DNA of 64,000 nt from positions 3,220,590 through 3,284,589 of the forward strand of contig JAQFVV010012509.1 in the NCBI GenBank assembly GCA_028023455.1, given 5' to 3'. Below, in pieces: positions 1 to 11,800 of this stretch (positions are counted from its first letter, which is position 1; every line of letters starts with the position of its first letter). Source of the DNA: Epiperipatus broadwayi. Taxonomy: Eukaryota > Onychophora > Udeonychophora > Euonychophora > Peripatidae. The notes below the pieces were generated by a model, which worked only from the letters and a program-made list of their open reading frames with translations, had not been told where the DNA came from and did no database searches. The position numbers and the translations under genes are program-made.

Positions 1-310
1 AGATAAACATTGATGTGGAAAGTTTATTCACAAATGTATCCTGTGATAAAGCATTGTCTATTGCAAGGAAAAAGATTAAATGATGATAATAGCTTAAAAA
101 TCAGAACAACTCTTTGTTGATAGTATAAAAAATTATTAACATTCTGCAAAACAACAACATATTTTCACTACAACACAGATTTCTTCCAACAAAATTAAGG
201 GATGGTTATGGGTTCACTGCTAATACCCCCGATTAGCAATATTTATGTAGAAAATCTTGAAAGCACAGCCATAAATACTACTCTGTACCCACCATACATT
301 TTAATTTGAA
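1..310 (+). pseudogene. Penelope-like element RT fragment, decayed
   Basis: The + strand frame starting at base 3 reads DVESLFTNV, followed after a short degenerate gap by KTTTYFHYNTDFFQQ, GMVMGS and PPISNIYVENLES. This is the order of motifs in PLE reverse transcriptases: the 'DV.SLFTNVP' block, then the 'G..MGSPLSP.IANIYME' block. In-frame stops lie in the linker and just before GMVMGS, and the similarity ends near 308, before the catalytic YADD-type motif. The left side is cut by the window edge. It is a dead fragment. The family call is fairly sure; its relation to the PLE pieces at 2773-3710 is unknown. Confidence 0.7.
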
Positions 311-693
311 CCTTTAACAACTTTCAATATATTATTAAGTTGGGTATAGACAAATATCTAACTTCAATACAGAATTAATATTTAATTTTTAATAATACAC
401 ATAATAGCTAAAATGATGCTACAATTAACATGGTGTGCAACATTCTAATAAATATGAAAATCACTAGTTTTATGTAATCTAAGATCATTTGTTTCACCAA
501 TAGTAAAACCGCTCATAATTTTTAACTTTAAGCCAATAAACATCACATGATCACCATTTCTTATGCTTGCTTATAACTTATTAAAACAGGCAAAACTTTC
601 TATATGTATTGACACTCAGTGCAAGCCAGAGCAATCAATGGATGCCAGAAGGCTTGTGCATAAAATTCCCATCTAGTGTCTACTCATCCAATA

Positions 694-738
694 TCCCCAG
701 ACTAGTTTCTGGCTTGTGGCATTCGTCAGTGAAGAGCC
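694..738 (-). ncRNA. Hammerhead ribozyme-like motif, CTAG type
   Basis: On the minus strand the order is CTTCA, CTGACGA, a 13-nt stem II region, GAAACTAGTC, TGGGG. CTGACGA fits the conserved CUGANGA box and GAAA follows. CTTCA can pair with TGGGG as stem I (5 pairs including wobbles). Stem III is the self-complementary ACTAGT. Stem II is weak here (two good pairs), so this copy may be inactive. Known family: type I hammerheads of PLEs and retrozymes often have minimal stem III. No cleavage can be shown from sequence. Confidence 0.45.
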
Positions 739-860
739 TTGGATTGAAAATATGTTTTCAATTTAAGACTCATAGTTTTGTAGTTAAGTGGAGATAAAAG
801 GTGGCTGCTGGAGGGTTGCATTAGATCTTAAGTTCTAGGTGCAGTGCTCTCAGATTCAAG

Positions 861-905
861 GCTCCTCACTGATGAAGGTCACAAGCCAGAAACTAGTCTT
901 GGGAT
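861..905 (+). ncRNA. Hammerhead ribozyme-like motif, CTAG type, mirror copy
   Basis: Order: CCTCA, CTGATGA, stem II region AGGTCACAAGCCA (GGT can pair with GCC), GAAACTAGTC, TTGGG. The CUGAUGA and GAAA core elements are intact. Stem I has one mismatch, and stem III is again the ACTAGT palindrome. It is the mirror partner of the motif at 694-738. Differences between the two copies fall mainly in stem II, so both have drifted from a common source. Confidence 0.5.
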
Positions 906-1011
906 ATTGAATGAGTAGGCACTAGATGGGGATTTTATGCAAAAGCCTTCTGGCATCTATTGATTAATCTGGGTTGCACTAAGTGGCAATACGTATAGAG
1001 AGTTTTGCCTG

Positions 1012-2012
1012 TTATAATTTTTAACTTTATTCAAATTACATATTCTTTTAACAAAAGATATTTTTTTCAGATTGTTTAATTCCAGATGGTACCAAAAATT
1101 ATAAATCCTAAATAAATTTATCATTATCATTAGCAGGCAATTGTAAATGAATAAGATCATTTTAACTCCAGAAAAAAAAAAAAAAAACCCACTAAGTTTT
1201 AAAGAAGTTCATGATGTCTATAGATAGAATCTTATCTTTCGGTTACACACATCTTGCAATCCTACTTTTTAATCCCTTACAAAAAAAAAACCTTTCTGAA
1301 AAACTCCAATCTTTATCCAATTATACTTTTTTACTGCTTCTTATTCAAACTATATACTCTCATTAAAAAAAAAAAAGAATAATCAAATGACTTTATTTCC
1401 CAAGAATTTATACCAAGTTTGTGCAATAAGCATCAGATCTGGAATCCATCTGAGGACTGCATTCCAAATCTAACCCTCTATCAATATACAAAAGCATGCA
1501 AAGAAATGAATAATGCAACTTCCTTTGAGTAAGTTTGATTTAACTTTTTTATACCGTTTGTTTCTCCCAAAAAAAAAACCCATGCCATATCTCTACTAAG
1601 CAACATACACTTATTTATCATTTGTTACATAAAAAAAGGTAGCATGTATTGTCATGTGCATCTTGACAGAAAGGAAATTTATAATTTTACAAAGCAGTTC
1701 CAAATTTGAGATACTAGAATAAACTGTTATAGAAAAATGTTAGTGATTGAAATATTTTCAGAGGTATATTGAACCAAAAGCAAATAAATCTAAATATGAC
1801 TTGCAAGTCATTAATAAATACAAATCATTATCATTATTTTAACTCAGCTTATATATGTAAATCAATTTTATTAAATTTAAGCATAAACCATGTCATCTAA
1901 AATAAGTTCACTATTAAGTGATGAGTTTTGACTCCAAATTGATGGTTTTGTTGGGATTGAAGTTTAATATATGTTATTATTGTATTTACATTAATTTAAT
2001 AAATTTCTACTG
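1012..2012. other. No recognisable feature
   Basis: AT-rich DNA with many A and T runs, including poly-A tracts near 1170, 1280 and 1360. I see no coding similarity, tandem repeat or paired termini. Confidence 0.5.
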
Positions 2013-2130
2013 TCCTGTATAGTTTAGTGGTAGAATATCAGACTGGAATATAAAAGTTCTTGAATTGATTCCAGTTGTAGCACTTCTGTTGTTCAAACTT
2101 ATGAACTCTCAAGCAATCAAGTCATTTGCT
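2013..2130 (+). repeat. tRNA-derived SINE-like repeat, family 2
   Basis: The stretch starts 'tgtcctgtatagtttagtgg', whose TAGTTTAGTGG resembles a tRNA A box. The A-box half is shared with the copy at 49869-49950. The following tail 'cacttctgttg..caaacttatga' is shared with the copy at 51105-51220, including 'acttctgttg' and 'caaacttatga'. The B box is poor. Shared non-tRNA tail sequence argues for an old SINE rather than a tRNA gene. Confidence 0.4.
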
Positions 2131-2696
2131 TTTTTAGTTAATATATTAAAAACTTCTTCAACACATAATTTGTAAAAATTTAGGGAGGTTTCCTTCACCA
2201 AAAGTTTGAGAAAATACTGTAGATATATATATATTAAAATATATAATCTATAGTGACAAAAGCCATTTCTAATGATTCTACAATTTTATACAGAAATATT
2301 TTATTTTCTAATGAAAATAATTTTATCAGAAATCTTATACACAATTGTAGTTTCCTTGAAAGTCTTTCTTAAAAAGCATGCTTATTAAAAATGTAAGACT
2401 ACACCATAGTTAGTAATTTTTCAAAATTTTCTTTTGAAAATATGCAAGATGTCTTTAATAATAATCAGTTGATAAAGAATAAACAATATCTGCTACAATA
2501 TTGAATCTTTAAAAATCAATTGTAACCTATTACTTGTAAGCAAATCAATAGTAATTTCTTTTCGATTGTGTAAAACTATATTTAATGTTATTTCAACTTG
2601 AAGTACTTTACCTGTTACTTGTTATAATTATTTTTTAATTACTATACTGCACTTCCAATGCACACCTGTGAAGCTATTATTTTAATTATGTTAATC
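2131..2696. other. No recognisable feature
   Basis: AT-rich unique-looking sequence. I see no coding similarity or repeat structure beyond a short TA run near 2225. Confidence 0.5.
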
Positions 2697-2745
2697 TAGC
2701 TTAGCGCTTTCAGGACATATTTGCTCCCATATTCATCACTTTTCA
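2697..2745 (-). ncRNA. PLE-linked hammerhead-like motif, AGCGCT type
   Basis: The minus strand reads AGTG, ATGAATAT, GGGA, an unpaired loop, TCCT, GAAAGCGCTA, AGCT. GGGA/TCCT forms a 4-bp stem II and AGCGCT is self-complementary. It lies about 30 bp downstream of the GIY-YIG stop of the PLE fragment at 2773-3710. That position and the ATGAATAT core recur in the other PLE copies (28759-28799 and 48641-48681). The core departs from the canonical CUGANGA; see findings. Confidence 0.45.
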
Positions 2746-2772
2746 TTTTGTGTTATCATTAGTATATGCAAA

Positions 2773-3710
2773 TTATGTAACCAGTCTATTTCTTGGAAAG
2801 CGAAAAGCAGGAATCTCGTCTGTTGATGGCCTCGAGTCGTTCACAATGAAATATGCTTCTTTTATTTTGCGCTTGGCATCATTTCTTTGCAAACACATGA
2901 TTTCGGCATTGGTGGGTTCAAATCTGTGATTATATGTTTTTTGGTGTTCTAGGAATATCGAACTGCTTTCATTTTTAATACATGATCTATTATATACGTG
3001 CATGTGTTGAGCTACTCTGGTGGTGACAGTAGCCAGTTTCCCCATAATACACAGCCCAGCATCTGGTTTGTGGGCAAGCTATCTTGTATACTACCTGGAG
3101 GTTTGGTCTGGATTGATGTTATCTTTGAAGTTGTTAATAATTCTGTTAGTAGCTAGGGGGGTTCAAAAACCTACTTTAAATTGTTTGGATATGTTTTTAA
3201 CTAAGTCTTTGACCACTTTGGGTATGTATAGTAATACTATATATGGCTTATCCTCTTTATGCTAGTTATTTGTTAATTTTCAGTGAAACTGCTTGATCCT
3301 CTCGGCTATCGTTCTATGTTTGAATCCCACGCTTATCAAGTCTCTGACATAGCATGCAATGTTGGATTTCCTATCTGCTTCAAACTTACACAAATGGTGA
3401 TTTCTAAAGAAGATCCTGATAGTTTTGGCAATCTATGTGCCCTAGTTGCATTCAAATTCGGATGTGTGTGACCAATGATTTCCAATGGCTTAATGATCAT
3501 TCTGTAATTGAGCCTTTCTCCGTCTCTTTGTATCTGTAAATCCAAATATCTCACCTTCTTTACCTCATTTTCCCATGTGCTATTTAGTGCTAGTTTTGTA
3601 AGTTCTTGAAGATCATTTTGGATATTCACAATTATGTTTTCAGGTTATGTTCCTAATAACAATTCTGAATCAACCATGAAATTTATTTTTATCACAAGAT
3701 TGAACTCATA
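2773..3710 (-). pseudogene. Penelope-like element: RT C-terminus plus GIY-YIG domain, decayed
   Basis: Read on the minus strand from 3710 down. First comes the end of the RT (VNIQNDLQELTKLALNST, KVRYLDLQIQRDGERLNYR), then the GIY-YIG nuclease domain. The hallmark of the latter is VVYKIACPQTRCWAVYYGET near 3095-3035, followed by TTRVAQHMHVYNRS, SSIFLEHQKTYNHRFEPTN and AKRKIKEAYFIVN, ending at a stop at 2773. Frameshifts and stops separate the pieces (for example near 3050 and 3640). Most of the RT is missing. PLEs use this nuclease to nick target DNA and prime reverse transcription. This copy cannot encode an active protein. Confidence 0.8.
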
Positions 3711-4151
3711 AAAGAATAATAACTTAAATGTTATACAATAAATATTGTATTATTTAATACAAAAAATATAAATGTCACTATGTATGGTGGCCTGCAAATG
3801 TTCAGAATAATATGTTATATTGAGGAGGGCAATAAAACATTGATGAAAGAAGCTTTTTTATTTGTATTAAATAATCGAATGTTTATTACTGCATAATCTT
3901 ATTTAATTATTTATATCCAAGAAAAAAAATATAATGGAGTATATTTATTTACATTTTACAAAATATTACCTACCCAGTTATGCATAATTATTTAAAAACA
4001 ACTAATAAAAAAATAAAACATATCTCATGTAATTTACTATAGTAAAACAATGGGATGATTTATTGCTAGCATTGGACGTGACATATATGAACTATGATCT
4101 ATGGATTTTTAACTATTGAGTCTATTATCTTACTACTGCACTCATTTATTC
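3711..4151. other. No recognisable feature
   Basis: AT-rich sequence with no coding similarity. The PLE may extend slightly into it, but I cannot follow it beyond about 3710. Confidence 0.45.
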
Positions 4152-4925
4152 AGGACAGTGATAGAATAATGGACTTGAAAACTAATGATTCACTGGATCG
4201 TAGCTCAATTTTCATTTTTGCTGGTCAAATTTCTTGAATGAATAATCATTTGATTCTATATATATATTAAACTAATTGTAAATACAAGTTGGTTTTTAAA
4301 TTAATTTTATCTCATATAAAGATATAATTTAGTGTTATTAGGATTAAGCCATGAAGTTATTATTAATCCAATTCAATATGTCTAATTTCTTCCTCTCCAC
4401 TTTGAAGTTTAGTATTTATAATACAAAATTTTACTTCGCTGCATTAAATGGCCTTTCTCTGTTCTGTGAAGTTTAGCATAGTAGTAAATGAGAGAATGAA
4501 ATACTAAAGGTTCCTACTTCCTAGTTAAGAAAGATAGAAAAAATATATCTAACCGAATCAAACTATTACGTTCAATCTGTTATTTTAGTGTTCAAATGTT
4601 GCTTGACTTCTTTGAGCATTGATCACACAATTATTTTTTCAATTTAGTTCATCCCATTTCTTTTTAATGAGCCTTAAAACAACATAATTATTGGATTAAA
4701 AAGCAAGTGTAATATAGATTAATGGAAATTCAAAATCATTTATAAATGACAAAAATCAATTTCTGCTATATTAATTGTACCAACTTTTTTTTTTTACAAA
4801 AACTCATAAATATTTAACTTGGCTTAATGAAATAAATTAGATCGTACCATGGTATAGTGGCTAGCACATTGGTTGCCATAATCTAAGGTTTGAATTCATG
4901 GTGAGTAAAACTTGAAATTCTTTTT
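4152..4925 (+). repeat. Two possible family-2 SINE fragments (4152-4250 and 4845-4925)
   Basis: At 4152 'caggacagtgatagaata' and at 4845 'gtaccatggtatagtggcta' resemble tRNA A-box regions. Each is followed about 35-40 bp later by a degenerate B-box-like GATC or GGTTTGAATTC stretch. Both are much decayed and I would not call either a tRNA gene. The sequence between them is AT-rich with nothing recognisable. Confidence 0.3.
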
Positions 4926-6479
4926 TTAAAATTCCAATAGTATTATAATTTCTGTCAGTGGCTGGATTACAGCCAATCCAGCTAGCTATCAAATTATTGT
5001 CCAGTAAACAGATATTAGAAAGTAATATAAGCCTGAAAGACTGCTAAAAACGTCCACTATTCAGCAGTTGGCAAACTTAATCAGGCATTCTCTTTTACTG
5101 CTATTGCAGAAACATTGATTCAGTCTATGCACCCGCCACACCCCTATATATATATATAGTGATGTAAACATTTATTATTTTGGAGTACAGTTCTAAATCC
5201 AAAAGCTTAAATGTGAGATTCTAGAATGATTTATGTTAGGAAATGGTCAAGCACTGATGATGATTAAGGTTAAATCCCTGTCATATTATATAGTCTACAT
5301 ACTCAAACTACCTTCAGGAAGAGAAGTCATACAACTGAATACATAGTGAGATGAATGTACATTTAACTGTAGAATAAAATCTCAAAGTTCCATCAATAAA
5401 TGTGGGTTAATATAAATAAGTCTCCAACAGTTCTCCCAAAAAAAAGGTAGTGATGAGAAGACATTACTTACCAGTCTTCCTAAATACCATTCTGGTAAGA
5501 GTTTTAACTTGATGGTTTTCCAATCTTGTTTTACCTTCCAGAAAAAAGTTAGATATTCATTTATTGATCAATTTTAAATGTGATGGTATGACTATGGGTG
5601 TGACTTCCTGAAAAAAAAAAAAATTCTAACTCTTGTTAAAAATCTGAAAAAATTTCCAACCACACAGTAGGAGGATGTTTATATGTGTATATATATAAAT
5701 GTTCATGCATGCCTTCTATATATTCTCTAGAAGGCATCCAACAGGAGTTTAAAAAATATCATGCAAAAAAAAAAATCATGATTAAAAAGAAAAAACAAGA
5801 AGTACAACTGAAGAATCTTACCTGATGTTGATCCTTTATTGCGATTTAAAAAAAAAATAAAAATCATCCATATCATGATAACATTGATTAAAAAAAAAAA
5901 AAAATAGAAAAAGATTCAAATGTTAAATATTTTTTAGACCAACTATGCAGCCAATGACAAATTACTTTAAAAAAACAACAACAAAACAACAAAAACATGC
6001 CAACAGAAATATCCATACTTATACATTATAATCTAACACATACACATTTGTATTTTTACCTGAATTTTGACTCATTTTTAATATATTTTTCAATTTTACC
6101 CAAATGGTGATATTCCACTAAAATGAGAATTCATTTGTAAAGATGAATTTGCAATGTAAATAGATAAAAACTTCACAATCAAAAATATCTTTTATTTAAA
6201 AATACATCAAATATACATTATAGGCAATATATGGTCTAAGATGTGAATATTCTGAAAACATTTATTGGAAACTGTAGTGAGCACTTATATTGAAGTTGTA
6301 ATTACTTTTAAGATTCATACCATATAATAAAAAAGATTATAATATCAAACATTATGTAACACCATAAAAAGAAATGCTGCTTTAACAAATTCATTCACTA
6401 CACAACATAGTTTTAAACAACACATACTAGAAAATTATTTTTTTTAAAAACTACATAGAAAAGTTTTAAAAAAATTATC
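4926..6479. other. AT-rich, no gene seen
   Basis: Contains short A runs, TA runs and one small hairpin (atgccttct / agaaggcat at about 5708-5737). No coding similarity is apparent. Confidence 0.5.
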
Positions 6480-6582
6480 TAATATATAGAGTATATGAGC
6501 ACAGACCTTCACACGACCCACCACTCTCCACTCTATCTCATAACACTAATACACTTGAACACATGTCGAAAAGATACATAAT

Positions 6583-6630
6583 CACCAATAAACATATTTC
6601 ATGCTAAACCAGCAATCATCAGTTGGTCCA
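6583..6630 (-). ncRNA. Hammerhead ribozyme-like motif, left arm of foldback
   Basis: The minus strand reads CCAA, CTGATGA, TTGCTGGTTTAGCAT, GAAA, TATGTTTA, TTGG. CCAA/TTGG is stem I and TGCT/AGCA is stem II. The CUGAUGA and GAAA boxes are exact. Stem III is weaker than in the right-arm copy. The first position of stem II is a U-U mismatch where canonical motifs usually have G-C. Confidence 0.55.
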
Positions 6631-7088
6631 GATTATCATCTATACACATAAATGCAATAAGTGCTCAGATATATATAAAGATAGCCAATCTTCATACTTT
6701 AATGGACAGGTTTCAATCTACTCCAACTGTCCATCCAATTGAAAATCTGATGATGGAACACTCAAAGGCCACCTTGAGGCAGAGATTCTCGTCACAGCCA
6801 TGTTGACCTAAAGTCAATCTGACCCCTTCATGTACAGGACCTAATCCATATATTTATTGAATGGATTATGTCCTGTACATGAAGGGGACAGATTGACTTT
6901 AGGTCAACATGGGTGTGATGAGAATCTCAGCCTCAGGGTGGCCTTTGAGCATTCCATCATCAGATTTTCAATTGGATGGACAGTTGAAGAGTTGGAGTAG
7001 ATTGAAACCTGTCCATTAAAGTATGAAGATTGGCTATCTTAATACATATCTGAGCACTTATTGCATATATGTGTAGAGATGATAATCT

Positions 7089-7136
7089 GGACCAACTGAT
7101 GATTGCTGGTTTAGCATGAAATAAATATATTGGTGA
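7089..7136 (+). ncRNA. Hammerhead ribozyme-like motif, right arm of foldback
   Basis: Order on the plus strand: CCAA (7092-7095), CTGATGA (7096-7102), stem II region with TGCT/AGCA pairing and a GGTTT loop (7103-7117), GAA, then ATA-AA-TAT as stem III, A as the cleavage-site base, and TTGG (7130-7133) closing stem I. Every core residue of a type I hammerhead is present. Predicted cleavage is after A7129. The U-U at the base of stem II and the 2-nt stem III loop are weak points. It is the mirror partner of the motif at 6583-6630. Confidence 0.6.
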
Positions 7137-7242
7137 TTATTTATCTTTTTGGCATATAAGTGTTCAAGTGTATCAGTGTTATGAGATAGAGTGGAGAGTG
7201 GTTGGTGGTGTTAAAGTATGTGCTCATATACCCTATATATTA

Positions 7243-8685
7243 CATATATTGATACAGGTATATAATAAGCCTGTATTTCAGTTAAAATTATCTACTAATT
7301 TTTCCAACTACTTTATTTTTCTAAAACCTTCCTCATAATTATTACTAAATTTAGGCACTACTTTTGTTTCTCATTAATAAATTATTCATTCACAAAGTCT
7401 CAAAAGCATGCTTTGCTCATGACTCTGATCTTAATTAAGATTAAATTTAAAAAAAAAAAAAAAAAGATTTCAGTCATTAATTTCTGATAATTCAATTATT
7501 TAAACATCTACTTAAGGCTCCAGTGTTTGGAAAATATTTAAAAAATGGCATATTTTAATCAATTTATGTGAGAATGTATTAATTAATAAACTAGAAATAA
7601 TTATAGAAAGATAGAGAAAAAAACAGCATTAATCTGGAATATCCCAAATCTTTCTGGCTTAATAATTTTTCTAAATTAGTAAATGTTATGTAATAAATAA
7701 ATGTGCTGATTGTATATACACTATATGCTGTTTAATGGAGCTGCATATTAGTCAACATTGAGCAGAAGGAAAACTAATTAATAAAAAATAAAATGTCTGT
7801 ATTTATTCTTGAATTTTCAAATGTGGGAATATATATAAAATCATATATTTTAAAATAAAAATAATTTATTTAAAATAACATCAATTATTTAATTAGCAAA
7901 TATATTGATGACAAATAAAATGTATATCCAAAAGAAAGATATGCATTTATTATCACATTACAATCTCTGGAATTTAGAGAAATAATGATATATAAAATAA
8001 GATAATAAACTTTCAATAAACCAAAAAAAGTATATTAAATAAAAAAAAGCAAAAGATAGTCTATAATGATAAATATTTTAATTACAACCCATATATAATC
8101 ATAAAATACACATAGATCAAAGCATATATTTTCTAAAATGCAGCCATCCATGCTTTGACATTTCTGTCATTGATCAGGGAATAATTCACCGTTTTTTGTT
8201 TCCTTGTTAAAACCTAATTCAATTTCATGCTTTTATTTGGTAGGCATGTTTCAATGAATGATTTTATTTTTGCAATTTCATTTCTTATGGATTTTGCTTT
8301 TGGCTTCACATATTCATTTGATTTGATAAGGCATTGCTTTCACAAAAAAACATCTATTGTTATGGATTATTTTTTGTTTTGTTTTTTACATAATATATAT
8401 TTTCTGTGTTGTTTCCTTTGGTAAGTTTTTTTATTATTTAATACACATTTTTTTTGCAAGAACTATCTTTTGCATTCTTTTATTTAATATACACTTTTTT
8501 TGCAAAAAAATATTTTCATTTTATTTAATATTTTTGTACTAATTAATTATAGATATCATAAATTCAATAATAAATCCAATATTTTTTAAAGATTTGCATT
8601 ACTGCATACATTTTATTTGTCATCAATGTATTTAGTTATTAAATAATTGATAATTTTACTTAAAAAAATTTTTTTTATATGACTT
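7243..8685. other. AT-rich, no gene seen
   Basis: Very AT-rich. The open frames around 8227-8542 are T-rich low complexity and code for implausible Phe/Ile/Tyr-rich peptides. I see nothing else. Confidence 0.5.
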
Positions 8686-8890
8686 CAGAAGTAGTAAATA
8701 GCTTCACACTCTCAGATCTAACCACTTCAGCTTCACCTATTTATATAGAAAGTAGATTGAAGCAAAAAAGGGCTCCCCTCTTTTCTTCCAATGCATAAGC
8801 TTGTGGTTAAGACCTATAGAGGTCCCTACCTTCTCATTTTCAACCGCACATGCTTTAGGTTTATTGCCTTAGTAAATATTAGTATTCTTC
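8686..8890 (+). repeat. Single copy of the repeat family found as an inverted dimer at 50551-50940
   Basis: The sequence from 'gaagtagtaaatagcttcac' to 'ccttagtaaatatta' aligns throughout with 50710-50905. Shared blocks include 'cagatctaac', 'cttcagcttcacctattta', 'cccctcttttcttcca' and 'tagaggtccctac'. The tail contains AATAAAT-like stretches. It has no ORF. Non-autonomous retroelement is the best guess. Confidence 0.65.
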
Positions 8891-8895
8891 TGTAT

Positions 8896-11800
8896 TTGTG
8901 AATTCAAAAATAAATGCAGACAATTTTTTTATTTTTTATCAACTATTCTTTTTGTTCGATGTGGAGTATACATCTCTATCAAATAGAATATACTGTAATC
9001 TTATATTTTACTATTGAGATTAATAGTCATAGCCATAAACTGTAAAAAAAAAAAAATTATTGGCTTGTATTGTTAAATGGAGTAAATCAATCACTGTTAT
9101 TAATATTATGGCTGGTAAGATGATCAAAAATAGAATTAAAATGTCTATTATAATATTATCTAGTATAGTTGATTAGTTCAAAATTAACTAAAATATCTTC
9201 TGGATAGACTTTAGTACTTAATACATACCAAAATGTAAGCATCTCAATTTTTCCTTTAAAAAAAAAAACACAGTTGATTTTCATTATATCTACGAAGATA
9301 GAAATCACACACACTCATAAATTTGATATTAGGGGAAAATATTCACAATAGAAAATATTAGACCCACTATAATAAAAGAGAACAACTAAAACATCTAATA
9401 ATTACATTATGATAATTATACAGCCAATATTACATTCAGTTAGAAGAGTAAAATTTAACATTGCTTTTGAAAAGTGTAGACGTGCGCACCCATGAAGCTT
9501 TGTGTAAAAAAAAAGTCAATTTAAAAAGTTATAAGTATAAAATGATAAATGAGTTTGTTTTAATTCTAAAAGGTTATTTTATTAAATAAATTTAATAACT
9601 AAAATTTTAAGAACTTTAAAATTTCGTAAAATAATTATTATTTAATATTCTAAGATTATAAATTATTTATTTGTGAAATAAACTATTGTATATTTTATTG
9701 TGGATAAATAGGGTACAATATTAAACTTGGAATATTTTAATCTCCATTTAATACTGTCTTGAAAATTGGAACTTCTGACATTCTCCAGATGGCTAAACTC
9801 ACCCATTCCTAAGTGTTACCATTAGCAATGGGAAAATTTTTCTACAAACTTGAAGAATGATGTATTGTGGGTGATATTTTACATCGCAGATCATATGATA
9901 GAAAGCTATAAACATAATCCCTGTCAAAATTTCAGTAAGCTTTGCTGATATTATAGTGCATGAAGGACTATACCAGGTTTAAATCTAAAATAGCCATTTT
10001 TTTAATCTGCTTTAATTGGAGTAGAGAAACCTGCTAGGCATTTTTGTCTATCTAGAAAAATGTTTATCAAACTAAATGGATAAATTATAACAACAATAGT
10101 GATAATCACTGAATATTATTAAAAAGAAAACAAAATTGAAATATTTTAAATCACCAATGCAATTTTAAAATCACTTATTGGGATGCTACTAAACATGATA
10201 TTCAGTAATTATTTATCTCTTCTTTAAAACTGTAATAACTTGGTAAAATAATGTTAGCTACATATGGATTGCTTGAATTGTTACAAATTTCGTATTAGTT
10301 TATGAATTAATCTACTATATTTGTACATATAAAAATTGATTAGAGTCAACGGATTAGTTATTCTTTGTTAGGTCTTATACTTTATTAAAAGGGACTTGAA
10401 CTATAGCTGAATAAATTCAACTTGCTTGAAGTAATGGATTATCCAATTCCTGCATTTAGATTTGTGATAAATACCAACTACGAGGATATTCTTTCAATAT
10501 TGTTCCTAAATGATTAAATTATCTATTTGATAGAATAATAAAATTATAAGATCAGCCTAAGAATAATGGATTTAAATTATTAGCACTATAACTGAAAATA
10601 TGCTTGAGATTTACGATAAATTTCAATCCCTGAATGAACGACTCTATCATGTGAATGTACTGTCATGTGCATATTATTAAAAATTTTATTATTACTAAAA
10701 AACTACAATATTATTTGGATACAATTTGAAATGTTTTAATATGCTTCAATAAAATTTCTGTGAACAGTAAATGGAAATGAGGATTATTAGTAAAGATTGT
10801 ATAACGGATTTTATTCTTGATTTTTTTAAATTATATATTTTAAAATTATTATTGTTATAAATATGATATTAATAAATTTTTCAATAGAATGCTAGGATGA
10901 CAAAGGTACAGGTAACTACTCAACTTATTAGTAAGGCTGAGTATAAGTGTAATGTTCGTTATTATATTTTATATTGAAGATGTTATATCAAGCTTAAGTT
11001 AATCTGAGATTTCCTAATAACCTGTTAATATTTAATTTATATGTTTTATGGGTTCTTGATATCAGCCACATGTTGTCTGATAACCAAAAGTATCTTAAGT
11101 AGATAAATAAATAACCATAAAACATTTTCTTTTCTGTGCCCAGGAGGGTGTATATAATTAATAAATGCTATATTATGCAGTAAAGTACTCTCATGACTTT
11201 AATGACTATAAATCTTATGAGTTAGTTGAGATAAATTCCTAACCACCAATGATATTTTAAAAGATAGTATAAGCTAGAAAGCATAGCAAGTCGTGCCATG
11301 TAGACATAATTGTCAGACTTTATGAAGTCATATGATGGTACACAATTAATATATTACTAGGTAAACAATTAATTTGTTCCAAAAAGGTTAAACAATTATA
11401 CAAATTCCGATAAATGAGATTGTTAATATGCTAATTATTAAAGATACTAAAAAACATTAAGAACATTCTCATATCAACCTTTAATGTACAATCATAACTC
11501 AGTATTAAAAGCGCTTCACAGAGAACCAACCAATAAGATTTAGAAACATCATGTAGATAAATTTTATTATTATAATTATATTTTATTTGTTATTAATTTT
11601 ATTTTTGATTATATAATTGTCAACAATAAATTAATTGTTATTTATAATATGTTTATATATTGTTAATTGAAGTAATTCATCATCATCTACATATTTTAAT
11701 GCAATTTGGTCATACTTACACACCATTTAAATAAATTAATTTTCTTTAATTTATTTGCATCATTCTTATTTCTGTCTATAGTTGAAATGCATAATTATGA

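Larger units (their letters stand above)
587..1011. repeat. Inverted repeat, arms 587-748 and 853-1011
   Basis: Arms of about 160 bp are reverse complements with scattered substitutions. For example 'caggcaaaact' at 587 mirrors 'agttttgcctg' ending at 1011, and 'gatgccagaaggc' near 641 mirrors 'gccttctggcatc' near 945. The spacer is about 100 bp. Each arm carries a hammerhead-like motif (694-738 minus, 861-905 plus). The arrangement fits two copies of a short hammerhead-bearing repeat joined head to head. Confidence 0.8.
6480..7242. mobile_element. Foldback (palindromic) element of about 760 bp
   Basis: Left arm 6480-6849 and right arm 6861-7242 are near-complete inverted copies around a centre at about 6855 (AATCCAT...ATGGATT). 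Examples: 'gtatatgagcaca' at the left end mirrors 'tgtgctcatatac' at the right end, and 'ggacaggtttcaatctactc' mirrors 'gagtagattgaaacctgtcc'. The outer ends fade within a few bases of each other. Each arm holds a hammerhead-like motif facing outward. I see no ORF, so the element is non-autonomous. It could be a MITE-like foldback or an inverted dimer of a ribozyme-bearing retroelement; I favour the second because of the ribozymes. Confidence 0.85.

Noticed and set aside
8227-8542. Overlapping open frames on the plus strand
   Set aside because: T-rich low-complexity DNA giving Phe/Ile/Tyr-rich peptides; no motif and no similarity.
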